Below the pieces are notes generated by a model. The model worked only from the letters and a program-made list of their open reading frames with translations, did not search any database and was not told the DNA's origin. From an uncultured Clostridia bacterium (lineage in GTDB: Bacteria; Bacillota; Clostridia; Lachnospirales; Anaerotignaceae), in the NCBI GenBank assembly GCA_937888765.1, contig CALASU010000054.1:1-6576 (forward strand): a stretch of DNA of 6,576 nucleotides, written 5' to 3'. This document shows, piece after piece, positions 1 to 6,078 of this stretch. The translations under genes were made by a program, and so were the position numbers. Every line of letters starts with the position of its first letter. The first letter of the stretch is position 1.

Positions 1-2
1 GA

Positions 3-551
3 TCCTATGGATCATTCTTTTTTCAGTTGTTCAACTTCATTTTACAATTAACGATTTTAAAAAAATTGCTGGGCATGACAAAAGGTGCTTTTACGATTAC
101 TGCACCATTCTGGTGTGACTATGGCTATCATATCACATTAGGGGAAAACTTCTATGCAAATCATAATTTAGTGATACTGGATGCTGCGAAAGTGACCTTT
201 GGAGATCATGTTTTTGTTGCACCAAATTGTGGCTTTTATACAGCAGGACATCCGATAGATTTTAAAAGAAGAAATCAGGGTTTGGAATATGCGTATCCTA
301 TCACTGTGGGCAGTCATGTATGGTTTGGTGCAGGCGTGCAGGTCATACCCGGAGTAACCATTGGAGATAATGTTGTGATCGGCGCAGGCAGTGTTGTTGT
401 AAAGGATATCCCGAGTAATTGTGTTGCTGTAGGCAATCCTTGCAAGGTCATTAGAAATATAACAGAGGAAGATGAAAAGATCTGTTGGGACAGAAATCTG
501 GATTCTTTGCTGAAGAATACCGTTTGTAAAAGAATAGAATATCGAGAATGA
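3..551 (+). CDS. Sugar O-acetyltransferase (maltose/galactoside acetyltransferase-like), 5' partial
   Basis: Probable acetyl-CoA-dependent cytoplasmic sugar O-acetyltransferase of the left-handed beta-helix (hexapeptide repeat) family, related to Maa/LacA. The frame is open to the left edge, so the true start is probably outside; the first possible internal start is a TTG at 27. Counting from that TTG, the family hallmark CDYGYHITLGENFYANHN is at residues 30-47, the catalytic histidine lies in YTAGHP (H75; the family usually has YTATHP), and hexapeptide repeats follow (ITVGSHVWFGAG, VTIGDNVVIGAG), ending in the typical AVGNPCKVI. The family is normally about 185-200 residues with a ~50-residue N-terminal Mac domain, of which only the last part (ILKKLLG) is recognisable here. 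The ~16 residues before it are unusually hydrophobic, so a damaged N-terminus is possible. A strong terminator follows at once, so it forms the end of its own unit. The sugar substrate cannot be read from sequence. Confidence 0.85.
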   Translation, partial: SYGSFFFQLFNFILQLTILKKLLGMTKGAFTITAPFWCDYGYHITLGENFYANHNLVILDAAKVTFGDHVFVAPNCGFYTAGHPIDFKRRNQGLEYAYPITVGSHVWFGAGVQVIPGVTIGDNVVIGAGSVVVKDIPSNCVAVGNPCKVIRNITEEDEKICWDRNLDSLLKNTVCKRIEYRE

Positions 552-553
552 TG

Positions 554-582
554 AAAGCAGGAGAATTTTTCTCCTGTTTTTT
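554..582 (+). terminator. Intrinsic terminator after the acetyltransferase gene
   Basis: The arms CAGGAGAA (558-565) and TTCTCCTG (569-576) form a perfect 8-bp stem with a TTT loop. Upstream AAAG can extend the stem against the six T residues at 577-582. It begins two bases after the acetyltransferase stop codon and separates that gene from the transfer genes downstream. Confidence 0.9.
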
Positions 583-613
583 ATTTGCCTGAAATGGATA
601 TAGGAAACAAAGC

Positions 614-629
614 GGGGTGATGAATATTG
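614..629 (+). promoter_or_regulatory. Ribosome binding site that fixes the TTG start of the VirB6-like gene
   Basis: GGGGTGA at 614-620 matches the anti-SD partner well and lies 6 bases before TTG at 627. An ATG at 620 is in another frame. The reading frame starting at this TTG (MGILDGIVEWI) matches the N-terminal pattern I recall for the family, which supports the non-ATG start. Confidence 0.7.
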
Positions 630-2558
630 GGTATTTTGGATGGCATTGTGGAATGGATCGCCGAGCAGGTTATGAACATTCTGGATATGATAAACACCTC
701 TGTTCTGGGGGCATTGGGCTGCGATATGGAAACATTCCTTCGATATTTTCCGGCAGCAGAAACCTTTTATGATGTGATTGTAGCATTGGCAATAGGCTTA
801 TTGTTGCTGAATCTGATCTTTCAGTTATTCCGTGGTTTTGGGATACTGGGCAGCAATGAGGCAGAAAGCCCGATCAGTCTGACAGTAAGAAGTTTAGGGT
901 TTATGTTTCTGGCATTTTATGCGAATGAGATTCTGGATATTATACTGAAGATTGGTGGTACGCCCTATGAATGGTTTATGACAGATGAATTACCGCCTTT
1001 GAATTTTGCGGATTTCAATTCTGTGCTGCTGACGATATTAGGTGTTTCTTTAAACGGCTCTATTGCTCTGATTGCACTGATTCTTCTGGTGATTCTGGCA
1101 TGGAACTATCTGAAACTGTTGTTTGAGGCGGCGGAAAGATATGTTTTATTGGGTGTGCTGGTTTATACCGCACCTGTGGCATTTTCGATGGGCGGTTCTC
1201 AGAATACGATCAATATTTTCCATAGCTGGTGCAGAATGCTGGGCGGTCAGATTTTTATGATCCTGATGAATGTATGGTGCCTGCGTATTTTTACATCTAT
1301 GTTTGCGAATTTTATTTCAAATCCGCTTTCTCTGGAAGATGGCAACTTTCTGATCTGGTTTCTGTGTACGGTAGGTTTCCTGAAGGTATCCCAGAAAACA
1401 GATAATTTTATGCAGACGCTTGGTGTCAATGTGGGCAGGACAGGCAGTGCTATGCTTGGAGAAGCAGCCATTGCCATGAAAAGTATGGGGATGGCTGGCA
1501 AAAGCAGCAGTGGTGGGAGCAGTTCTGCTTCGGCGGGAACACATACACATTCCGGGAGTGAAACAGTTCTGCAAGGTGGTCTTGTGGGTGTGGTTGGCAG
1601 ACAGTTCAATCAGAATGCGGTCAGCAATATCACGGGCAAAAGCGACAGCCTTGCTTCTAATATTGCAAGATCGGTTTACAATTCCTCAATTCAGAATGGC
1701 GGGGAATTTTCGACGAATGTGATCAGCACGGTTGCCAATGGGGATATTTCCCGTACAGGCTCGATCAAAGGAACGGATGCTGTACAGGCATTTCAGTCCT
1801 ACATGGGTATGACACACACTGCGGCCAAAAAGAATGTATCTGAGAAGGAAAGATCGGTATATCAAGGGACAATGGGCGGTGCGTCTGAAGTTTCGATTGG
1901 AAAAAATCCGAGGGAAGCAGGCGGCACAGGTTTTTCATTTACATCCATGCAGAATAGCAGTACATCAGCAGAGCATACCATGGATTCCATGCATACATCG
2001 GCAGAACAGATTCTGGCAGAGTATCAGCAGAATATTGGAATGGAAAGCCAGAATGGTACACAGATACCGTATGAGATTGAAAAGAATGGTGCAGATACAA
2101 CAGAAAAATATGGAAATTCAGAAAAAGTTTTTGGGAATGGTAGTGCGGAAATACCGTTTATACCTTCTGGTTCTGCATTTGAACAGGGACAGCAGGCTGC
2201 AGATACGCAGGTGGGATGGCAGAGTGGAAAAGCTGATTTTTATTCGTATCCTTCTGCAGATCCTGCGGCACAGTTCAGCCATATTGAAATCGGCGGAGGG
2301 CGGATCACAGGAACGGAAACATCGGAAGCATTGGGCGGAAGTAAGCAGTTTGCGATGTATTCCACAGAAAAATATTTGCCTCCTGCACAGGGCGATTATA
2401 CAACTGTGACTGCGGCAGACGGTTCCAAGTGGTATCATCAGTATGCCCAGCCGACTGTGATAAAAGAGCCATATATGAAAGAGGATGGAAAAATTCAGTA
2501 TAAAGAACATATTGAAAATAAATTACCGGAACCACCAAAGAGAAAGGACAGAATATAA
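627..2558 (+). CDS. VirB6/TrbL-like conjugal transfer membrane protein
   Basis: Polytopic inner-membrane channel component of a Gram-positive type IV secretion (mating) system, resembling the VirB6/TrbL-like proteins of Tn1549/CTn-type ICEs (CD1112-like). Hydrophobic segments lie at about residues 46-70, 88-109, 132-163, 168-187, 205-228 and 239-254. The conserved core AWNYLKLLFEAAERYVLLGVL, followed by YTAPVAF, is near residues 158-186. The 643-residue length is striking: after about residue 290 comes a ~350-residue hydrophilic tail rich in Gly, Ser, Thr, Gln and Asn, starting with a SSSGGSSSASAG linker and ending in a basic PPKRKDRI. The CD1112-like proteins I recall are closer to 280-300 residues. 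The gene starts 44 bases after a terminator, with no convincing promoter in the gap. Its stop codon touches the GTG of the hydrolase gene, implying co-transcription and translational coupling. The family call is firm; the function of the tail is unknown. Confidence 0.85.
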   Translation: MGILDGIVEWIAEQVMNILDMINTSVLGALGCDMETFLRYFPAAETFYDVIVALAIGLLLLNLIFQLFRGFGILGSNEAESPISLTVRSLGFMFLAFYANEILDIILKIGGTPYEWFMTDELPPLNFADFNSVLLTILGVSLNGSIALIALILLVILAWNYLKLLFEAAERYVLLGVLVYTAPVAFSMGGSQNTINIFHSWCRMLGGQIFMILMNVWCLRIFTSMFANFISNPLSLEDGNFLIWFLCTVGFLKVSQKTDNFMQTLGVNVGRTGSAMLGEAAIAMKSMGMAGKSSSGGSSSASAGTHTHSGSETVLQGGLVGVVGRQFNQNAVSNITGKSDSLASNIARSVYNSSIQNGGEFSTNVISTVANGDISRTGSIKGTDAVQAFQSYMGMTHTAAKKNVSEKERSVYQGTMGGASEVSIGKNPREAGGTGFSFTSMQNSSTSAEHTMDSMHTSAEQILAEYQQNIGMESQNGTQIPYEIEKNGADTTEKYGNSEKVFGNGSAEIPFIPSGSAFEQGQQAADTQVGWQSGKADFYSYPSADPAAQFSHIEIGGGRITGTETSEALGGSKQFAMYSTEKYLPPAQGDYTTVTAADGSKWYHQYAQPTVIKEPYMKEDGKIQYKEHIENKLPEPPKRKDRI

Positions 2559-4091
2559 GTGAATCACACACAGGAAGATCAGAAACAGGCAGTAAAGACT
2601 GCGGCGATTCTGCGTTATGGAATGACAGGAACGATTGCTGCGGCTGAACTGGTCTGGAGGCAGAAGCAGAATCTGGCAAAGGCAGCAGCAGGTTTTGGAT
2701 TTTTATTGCTTCTTCCTGTATTGTTTTTGTCTATGCTGCCTTCGTTTATTTTTGGAAATCTTCAAATGACTGACGCATGGAATGATAACGCTGTTCTGAT
2801 GCAGAACATACAGCGGTATCAGGCTGCGGTATGGTCTGCGATAGAGGAAGCACACGATGATCTGCTGCAGGAATTGCAGGAAATGGCAGATGACGGAGAG
2901 GAAATCACGATTATTGATGATTTCAGCCATACCTTCGTCAATACAATGTTGATCCTGAGCCAGTATTCTGTAGCAAAAGGGACGGATACCTTTACTCCAG
3001 ATGACATCAAAGCAGTTATCGAAGCTCATAGCGATGTACTGTTTACCCTTTTTAATCCCTCCATAAATACATATACCGTCCAGTATATCGGAGATGAAGC
3101 TTTCGCAGACCATATATTTCATTTAACAGAAGAACAGAAACTGTTGGCACAGCTGTATGCTTCCAATCTGGAACTGTTCCTGCATGGAAGCCATTTCGGA
3201 AGTGTGTCGGCACAGGTCAGTCAGGATGTTTTACAATATAGTGTACTTGTAGAAAAACATGCTCAAAAGTATGGGATTCCCCATTTTGTTGATGTAATAA
3301 ATGCCGTGATGATGGCAGAAAGCGGCGGCAGGATACCTGATGTGATGCAGGCAAGTGAATGTCCGTATAACACGAAGTATCCAAAAGAGCCAAATGGGAT
3401 TACAGATCCCGAATATTCCATAGATGCAGGGGTACATTATCTGGCAGACTGCCTGAATGGTGCAGGCTGTACTTCTCCAAGTCAGAAAGCAGAATTGAGC
3501 CTTGCACTGCAGGGATATAACTATGGGAATGGATATATTCCTTGGGCATTGGAACGAGATGGAGGGTACACAGAAGCAAATGCATTGGAATTTTCACGCA
3601 TGATGCAGCAAAAACTGGGATGGAATGGCTATGGCAATCCGAAATATGTCAGTGCGGTGCTTCAGTATCTGATTTTCTCCGGAAATGGTACTTGGGGATC
3701 ACCCTTTATCGGAAAGAACTGGAACAGTGCGGTTTCTTCAGAATTTGGCTGGAGAATTGATCCGCTGAATGGCAGCAAAGCCTTCCATGAAGGGATAGAT
3801 ATTGCGTATCCAACCGGGACAGAGATCCATGCCGTTTCCGGCGGGGTTGTTACGTCGGTTGTTTTCTCTGAAACGGGGTATGGGCATCATGTTCGAGTGG
3901 ATTGCGGCGATGGCGTTACCGTGCTGTATGCCCATTGCAGTGATATTTTTGTGACGAAAGGGCAGAGTATTGCTGCTGGACAGGTAATCGCAGAAGTTGG
4001 AGCAACTGGTCGGGTGACAGGGGCACATCTGCATCTGGGTGTGCTGGTCAATGGTGAGGAAGTTGATCCGAGGGGGTATATCGGCAGATAA
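2559..4091 (+). CDS. Membrane-anchored bifunctional lysozyme/M23 endopeptidase (conjugation cell-wall hydrolase)
   Basis: Conjugation-associated peptidoglycan hydrolase that would open the wall locally for the mating channel, the role of Tn916 Orf14 and CD1108-type proteins. Start is GTG, immediately after the previous stop, with AGAAAGGA (2541-2548) as ribosome site. A short cytoplasmic N-terminus is followed by one transmembrane helix (about residues 44-66). Residues 70-220 form a linker of unclear fold. A lysozyme-like domain spans about 225-372, with likely catalytic Glu254 in MMAESGGR and the conserved ALQGYNYGNGY segment. An M23 (LytM) zinc endopeptidase domain spans about 393-510 with all expected residues: H410xxxD414, H459 in YAH, and H490-L-H492. 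It therefore pairs glycan cleavage with peptide cleavage; relatives often carry NlpC/P60 or CHAP as second domain. Oddity: the last ~48 codons recur in degraded form at 5193-5337, beyond the nuclease gene. No terminator follows this stop codon. Confidence 0.88.
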   Translation: MNHTQEDQKQAVKTAAILRYGMTGTIAAAELVWRQKQNLAKAAAGFGFLLLLPVLFLSMLPSFIFGNLQMTDAWNDNAVLMQNIQRYQAAVWSAIEEAHDDLLQELQEMADDGEEITIIDDFSHTFVNTMLILSQYSVAKGTDTFTPDDIKAVIEAHSDVLFTLFNPSINTYTVQYIGDEAFADHIFHLTEEQKLLAQLYASNLELFLHGSHFGSVSAQVSQDVLQYSVLVEKHAQKYGIPHFVDVINAVMMAESGGRIPDVMQASECPYNTKYPKEPNGITDPEYSIDAGVHYLADCLNGAGCTSPSQKAELSLALQGYNYGNGYIPWALERDGGYTEANALEFSRMMQQKLGWNGYGNPKYVSAVLQYLIFSGNGTWGSPFIGKNWNSAVSSEFGWRIDPLNGSKAFHEGIDIAYPTGTEIHAVSGGVVTSVVFSETGYGHHVRVDCGDGVTVLYAHCSDIFVTKGQSIAAGQVIAEVGATGRVTGAHLHLGVLVNGEEVDPRGYIGR

Positions 4092-4097
4092 AAGATA

Positions 4098-4126
4098 TTT
4101 CCTTTGCAAAAAAAATCAGATATAAT
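4098..4126 (+). promoter_or_regulatory. Candidate promoter for the YhcG-like nuclease gene
   Basis: A perfect TATAAT at 4121-4126 has a weak -35 candidate TTTCCT (4098-4103) at 17-bp spacing, in an A-rich stretch just after the hydrolase stop. The start codon is about 50 bases downstream, giving a short leader with ribosome site AAAGGG at 4161-4166. The -35 match is only 3 of 6, so strength is uncertain. Confidence 0.5.
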
Positions 4127-4174
4127 GAATTCAAGGATTTGTGAAAGAAATGCCTGTTTGAAAGGGATGATGAT

Positions 4175-5185
4175 ATGAGTGATTTGATACCTTGTGGCGA
4201 ACAATTTGAAAAGGTTGTTCATATTATTGAGTCTGCAAAAGAGCGTGCGTATCGTAAAGTGAACGAAGAATTGATTTTAATGTATCGTGAGATAGGAGAA
4301 TACATTAGCATACAGTCTGAAAATGCGGAATATGGAGATGCCTTTGTGCAGAAGCTTGCGGACTTCTTTGCGGAAAATTATCCTGAATTAAAAGGATTTA
4401 ACCGTCGTGGACTCTATAGAATGAAGCAATTTTATGAGCTTTACAAGGACAATGAAAAAGTGTCAACAGTGTTGACACAATTGAGCTGGTCTAACCATTT
4501 GAAGATAATGTCAGCGTGTAAAACGATGGAAGAACGCATATTTTACATGCATATGTGCGTAAAAGAGCGGTATAGTGCGAGAGAATTATCCAGACAGATT
4601 GACAGTGGCTATTATGAAAGATATATGTTATCGAAAAAGCCGCTGACACCTGCCATTGAAGAATCTAAAAAAGCAACGGGAAATGTTTTCTTAGATCAGT
4701 ATGTGCTTGATTTTCTTGATGTGCCGGATATGGTTTCAGAGCGTGATCTGCAGAAGTCTATCATACGAAATCTGAAAGATTTTATCCTGGAAATTGGTAA
4801 AGACTTTACTTTTATCGGAGAGGAATATCGTATACAGGTAGGAAAGCATGATTATTATATTGATCTGTTGTTTTATCATAGAGGACTTTCATGCCTTGTA
4901 GCATTTGAATTGAAGATCGGAGAATTCAAGCCGGAATATGTTGGTAAAATAAATCTGTACCTTGAAGCGCTTGACCGTGAAGTGAAAAAGGAAAATGAAA
5001 ATCCCAGTGTTGGGGTCATTCTCTGTGCAAGCAAGGATGATGAAGTTGTAGAGTTTGCACTTAGTCGCAGTTTATCCCCCACAATGGTTTCTGAATATAA
5101 TCTGAAACTAATTGATAAGAGGCTATTGCAGAAAAAACTAAAGGAATATATAGAATTGGCAGAAGGGGATTCAAGTGAGAGTTAA
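4175..5185 (+). CDS. YhcG/DUF1016-family PDDEXK nuclease domain protein
   Basis: 336-residue cytoplasmic protein with the two-part layout of the YhcG (DUF1016) family. The N-terminal helical domain, about residues 10-150, carries the signatures GFNRRGLYRMKQFYELY (74-90) and LSWSNHLKIM (103-112). The C-terminal PDDEXK-like nuclease domain, about 170-325, has the active-site pattern D230 (YYIDLLFYH), E245-x-K247 (AFELKIGEF) and a following KINLYLEALD helix. All core residues are present, so an active DNA nuclease is plausible. Family members often occur next to restriction or other defence genes and on mobile elements, but the exact role is unsettled. Start ATG 4175 is supported by AAAGGGATG with 8-base spacing. 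The gene has its own promoter-like site and is bracketed by the intact and degraded copies of the M23 3' end, so it looks like inserted cargo. It is not a known transfer gene. Confidence 0.85.
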   Translation: MSDLIPCGEQFEKVVHIIESAKERAYRKVNEELILMYREIGEYISIQSENAEYGDAFVQKLADFFAENYPELKGFNRRGLYRMKQFYELYKDNEKVSTVLTQLSWSNHLKIMSACKTMEERIFYMHMCVKERYSARELSRQIDSGYYERYMLSKKPLTPAIEESKKATGNVFLDQYVLDFLDVPDMVSERDLQKSIIRNLKDFILEIGKDFTFIGEEYRIQVGKHDYYIDLLFYHRGLSCLVAFELKIGEFKPEYVGKINLYLEALDREVKKENENPSVGVILCASKDDEVVEFALSRSLSPTMVSEYNLKLIDKRLLQKKLKEYIELAEGDSSES

Positions 5186-5192
5186 GAGGTGA

Positions 5193-5337
5193 TTTGCACT
5201 GATTTTTGTGACAAAGGGAACCGTTGCTGGACAGATTATTACAGCGGTTGGAGCAACTGGTAAAATGACAGGGGCACATTTGTATCTGATGCTGTTAGTC
5301 AATGAGAAGAAAGTAGAACAAAGGAAGTATATTTTAA
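5193..5337 (+). pseudogene. Degenerate duplicate of the M23 hydrolase 3' end
   Basis: Translation from 5199 gives LIFVTKGTVAGQ..., then VGATGKMTGAHLYLMLLVN, aligning with residues 462-508 of the hydrolase (DIFVTKGQSIAAGQ..., then VGATGRVTGAHLHLGVLVN). I count roughly 28 matches in 47 positions, with a two-residue deletion. DNA identity is patchy but includes exact 15-bp (5247-5261 versus 3996-4010) and 14-bp (5266-5279 versus 4015-4028) blocks; homology begins near 5193 against 3935. The second zinc ligand of HLH has become Tyr, a TGA lies just upstream at 5190, and the ancestral TAA (5335-5337) is now out of frame, so translation would run through a terminator. No ribosome site or N-terminal domains are present. 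It is a remnant, not a gene. Confidence 0.82.
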
Positions 5338-5339
5338 AG

Positions 5340-5363
5340 AAAGCACCCACTGAGGGTGCTTTT
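5340..5363. terminator. Terminator hairpin after the M23 remnant, probably bidirectional
   Basis: The arms AAAGCACCC (5340-5348) and GGGTGCTTT (5354-5362) make a perfect 9-bp stem with an ACTGA loop. Plus-strand T residues run to 5363; on the minus strand the stem is followed by CTTTAAAAT, so it may work both ways. It probably marked the original end of the hydrolase gene and lay between convergent operons before the IS arrived. Confidence 0.8.
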
Positions 5364-5393
5364 GATTGTATTGTGCGCTTTAGCACGAAACAA

Positions 5394-5412
5394 CCACCAG
5401 CTCTGCTGGTGG
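5394..5412 (+). repeat. Left subterminal hairpin of the IS200 element
   Basis: Perfect 8-bp stem CCACCAGC/GCTGGTGG with a 3-base TCT loop, 27 bases inside the inferred left end. In IS200/IS605 elements such imperfect palindromes are recognised by TnpA as single-stranded DNA, with a guide sequence at the 5' foot (here in the GAAACAA region). Confidence 0.7.
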
Positions 5413-5434
5413 AATAAAAATGCTTCTAGCAGAA

Positions 5435-5496
5435 AAAACCTCCTTTGATATAATGAAAGTGGTTCCCCAACCGCAATCGTAATCAAAGGAGGTTTT
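5435..5496 (+). promoter_or_regulatory. Inverted repeat masking the tnpA ribosome site, with embedded promoter
   Basis: AAAACCTCCTTTGAT (5435-5449) and ATCAAAGGAGGTTTT (5482-5496) form a perfect 15-bp inverted repeat with a 32-base loop. The right arm holds the near-consensus Shine-Dalgarno AAAGGAGG (5485-5492), 8 bases before the tnpA ATG. A TATAAT at 5449-5454, preceded by TG at 5446-5447 (extended -10), overlaps the end of the left arm. A transcript from it would start near 5461 and lack that arm, leaving the ribosome site open. Transcripts entering from upstream would carry both arms and be masked. Confidence 0.7.
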
Positions 5497-5500
5497 ATTT

Positions 5501-5965
5501 ATGAGTGACATTAAAAGTTTAGCACATTCCAAATGGAGATGCAAATACCACATTGTATTTGCGCCTAAATACAGAAGAATGGAAGTGTATGGAAAATTAA
5601 AGGCAGATATTGGAGCAATCCTGAGAAAATTGTGTGAACAAAAGGGTGTAGAAATTATTGAAGCGCAAGCGTGTCCAGATCATATCCATATGCTGGTTGA
5701 AATTCCGCCGAGTTTGAGTGTATCTCAATTTGTAGGATTTTTGAAAGGTAAAAGCGCATTGATGATTTTCGATAGACACGCAAATTTGAAATACAAATAT
5801 GGAAATCGTCATTTTTGGTGTAGAGGGTATTATGTAGATACAGTAGGCAGAAATGAAGGTGCAATAAAAGAATATATCAAAAATCAGTTGCAGGAAGATA
5901 TTATAGCAGATCAGATTTCGCTCAAAGAATACATTGACCCGTTCACGGGTGCTAAGACAAAATAA
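5501..5965 (+). CDS. tnpA: IS200-type Y1/HUH transposase TnpA
   Basis: 154-residue single-strand DNA transposase of the IS200/IS605 family (Transposase_17), acting as a dimer by 5'-phosphotyrosine chemistry on hairpin ends. The HUH motif is H61-I-H63 within CPDHIHMLVEIPP, and the catalytic tyrosine is probably Y125 in GAIKEYIKNQL. Other typical family stretches are YHIVFAPKYRR near the N-terminus and FWCRGYYVDTVG at 105-116. Length is normal for the IS200 group and no frameshift or stop interrupts it, so the enzyme is probably active. The ATG follows AAAGGAGG by 8 bases, but that site lies in an inverted repeat expected to limit translation of read-through transcripts. No tnpB accompanies it. 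Confidence 0.95.
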   Translation: MSDIKSLAHSKWRCKYHIVFAPKYRRMEVYGKLKADIGAILRKLCEQKGVEIIEAQACPDHIHMLVEIPPSLSVSQFVGFLKGKSALMIFDRHANLKYKYGNRHFWCRGYYVDTVGRNEGAIKEYIKNQLQEDIIADQISLKEYIDPFTGAKTK

Positions 5966-5970
5966 GGCAT

Positions 5971-5998
5971 AAAAAAGACAGCCGCTTAAGCGGCTGTC
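5971..5998 (-). terminator. Palindromic hairpin with a T-tract on the minus strand
   Basis: GACAGCCGC (5977-5985) and GCGGCTGTC (5990-5998) pair around TTAA; the whole 22 bases are a perfect palindrome. On the plus strand it is preceded by six A and not followed by T residues. Read on the minus strand, the hairpin is followed by TTTTTT, an intrinsic terminator pointing into the 3' end of tnpA from the right. It could block antisense transcription from the minus-strand genes. It may also form the first stem of the 3' structured region. Confidence 0.6.
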
Positions 5999-6074
5999 CG
6001 TAATAGTAATGCGGTTGGCGGAACTATTCGATGCGTCTTAAGACGCTGTGCCAGTATTACGCCCTTCTAGGGCG
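5999..6074 (+). other. Structured region in the IS200 3' part (candidate RNA or DNA fold)
   Basis: Nested complementarity: CGTAATA (5999-6005) with TATTACG (6055-6061), TGGC (6016-6019) with GCCA (6050-6053), and an inner palindrome GCGTCTTAAGACGC (6033-6046). This is followed by CGCCCT (6060-6065) with AGGGCG (6069-6074) around a TCT loop. Together with flanking hairpins it forms an almost continuous structured stretch between tnpA and the right end, with no ORF. Role unknown: it could be an RNA fold in the tnpA 3' UTR or DNA structure for transposition. Confidence 0.5.
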
Positions 6075-6078
6075 GTGC

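Noticed and set aside
583..626. A promoter for the VirB6-like gene (TATAGG near 599-604)
   Set aside because: No acceptable -35 at proper spacing and a poor -10 match.
1247..1609. Long minus-strand open frames opposite the VirB6-like gene (also 2118-2510 and 2305-2679)
   Set aside because: They lie antisense to a clear family member, have Cys/Arg/Pro-rich composition with no recognisable motif, and lack good ribosome sites.
1834..2409. Plus-strand 191-codon open frame overlapping the VirB6-like tail
   Set aside because: Its composition (very rich in Arg, Gln and Ile) is that of an out-of-frame reading, and it has no independent start signals.
3738..4222. Minus-strand open frames opposite the M23 domain and nuclease start (3738-4109, 3887-4222)
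   Set aside because: Shadow frames of the conserved M23 coding sequence. A similar frame opposite the degraded copy (5061-5279) only reflects the duplication.
5371..5388. Small hairpin GTGC/GCAC near the IS left end as a separate terminator
   Set aside because: The stem is only 4 bp plus a wobble extension, with no T-tract; at most part of the IS left-end fold.
5208..5417. A 69-codon open frame starting at GTG 5208 as a small gene
   Set aside because: It is the decayed M23 tail read through its lost stop, across the terminator and into the IS left end; it has no ribosome site and lacks the H-x-H zinc motif.
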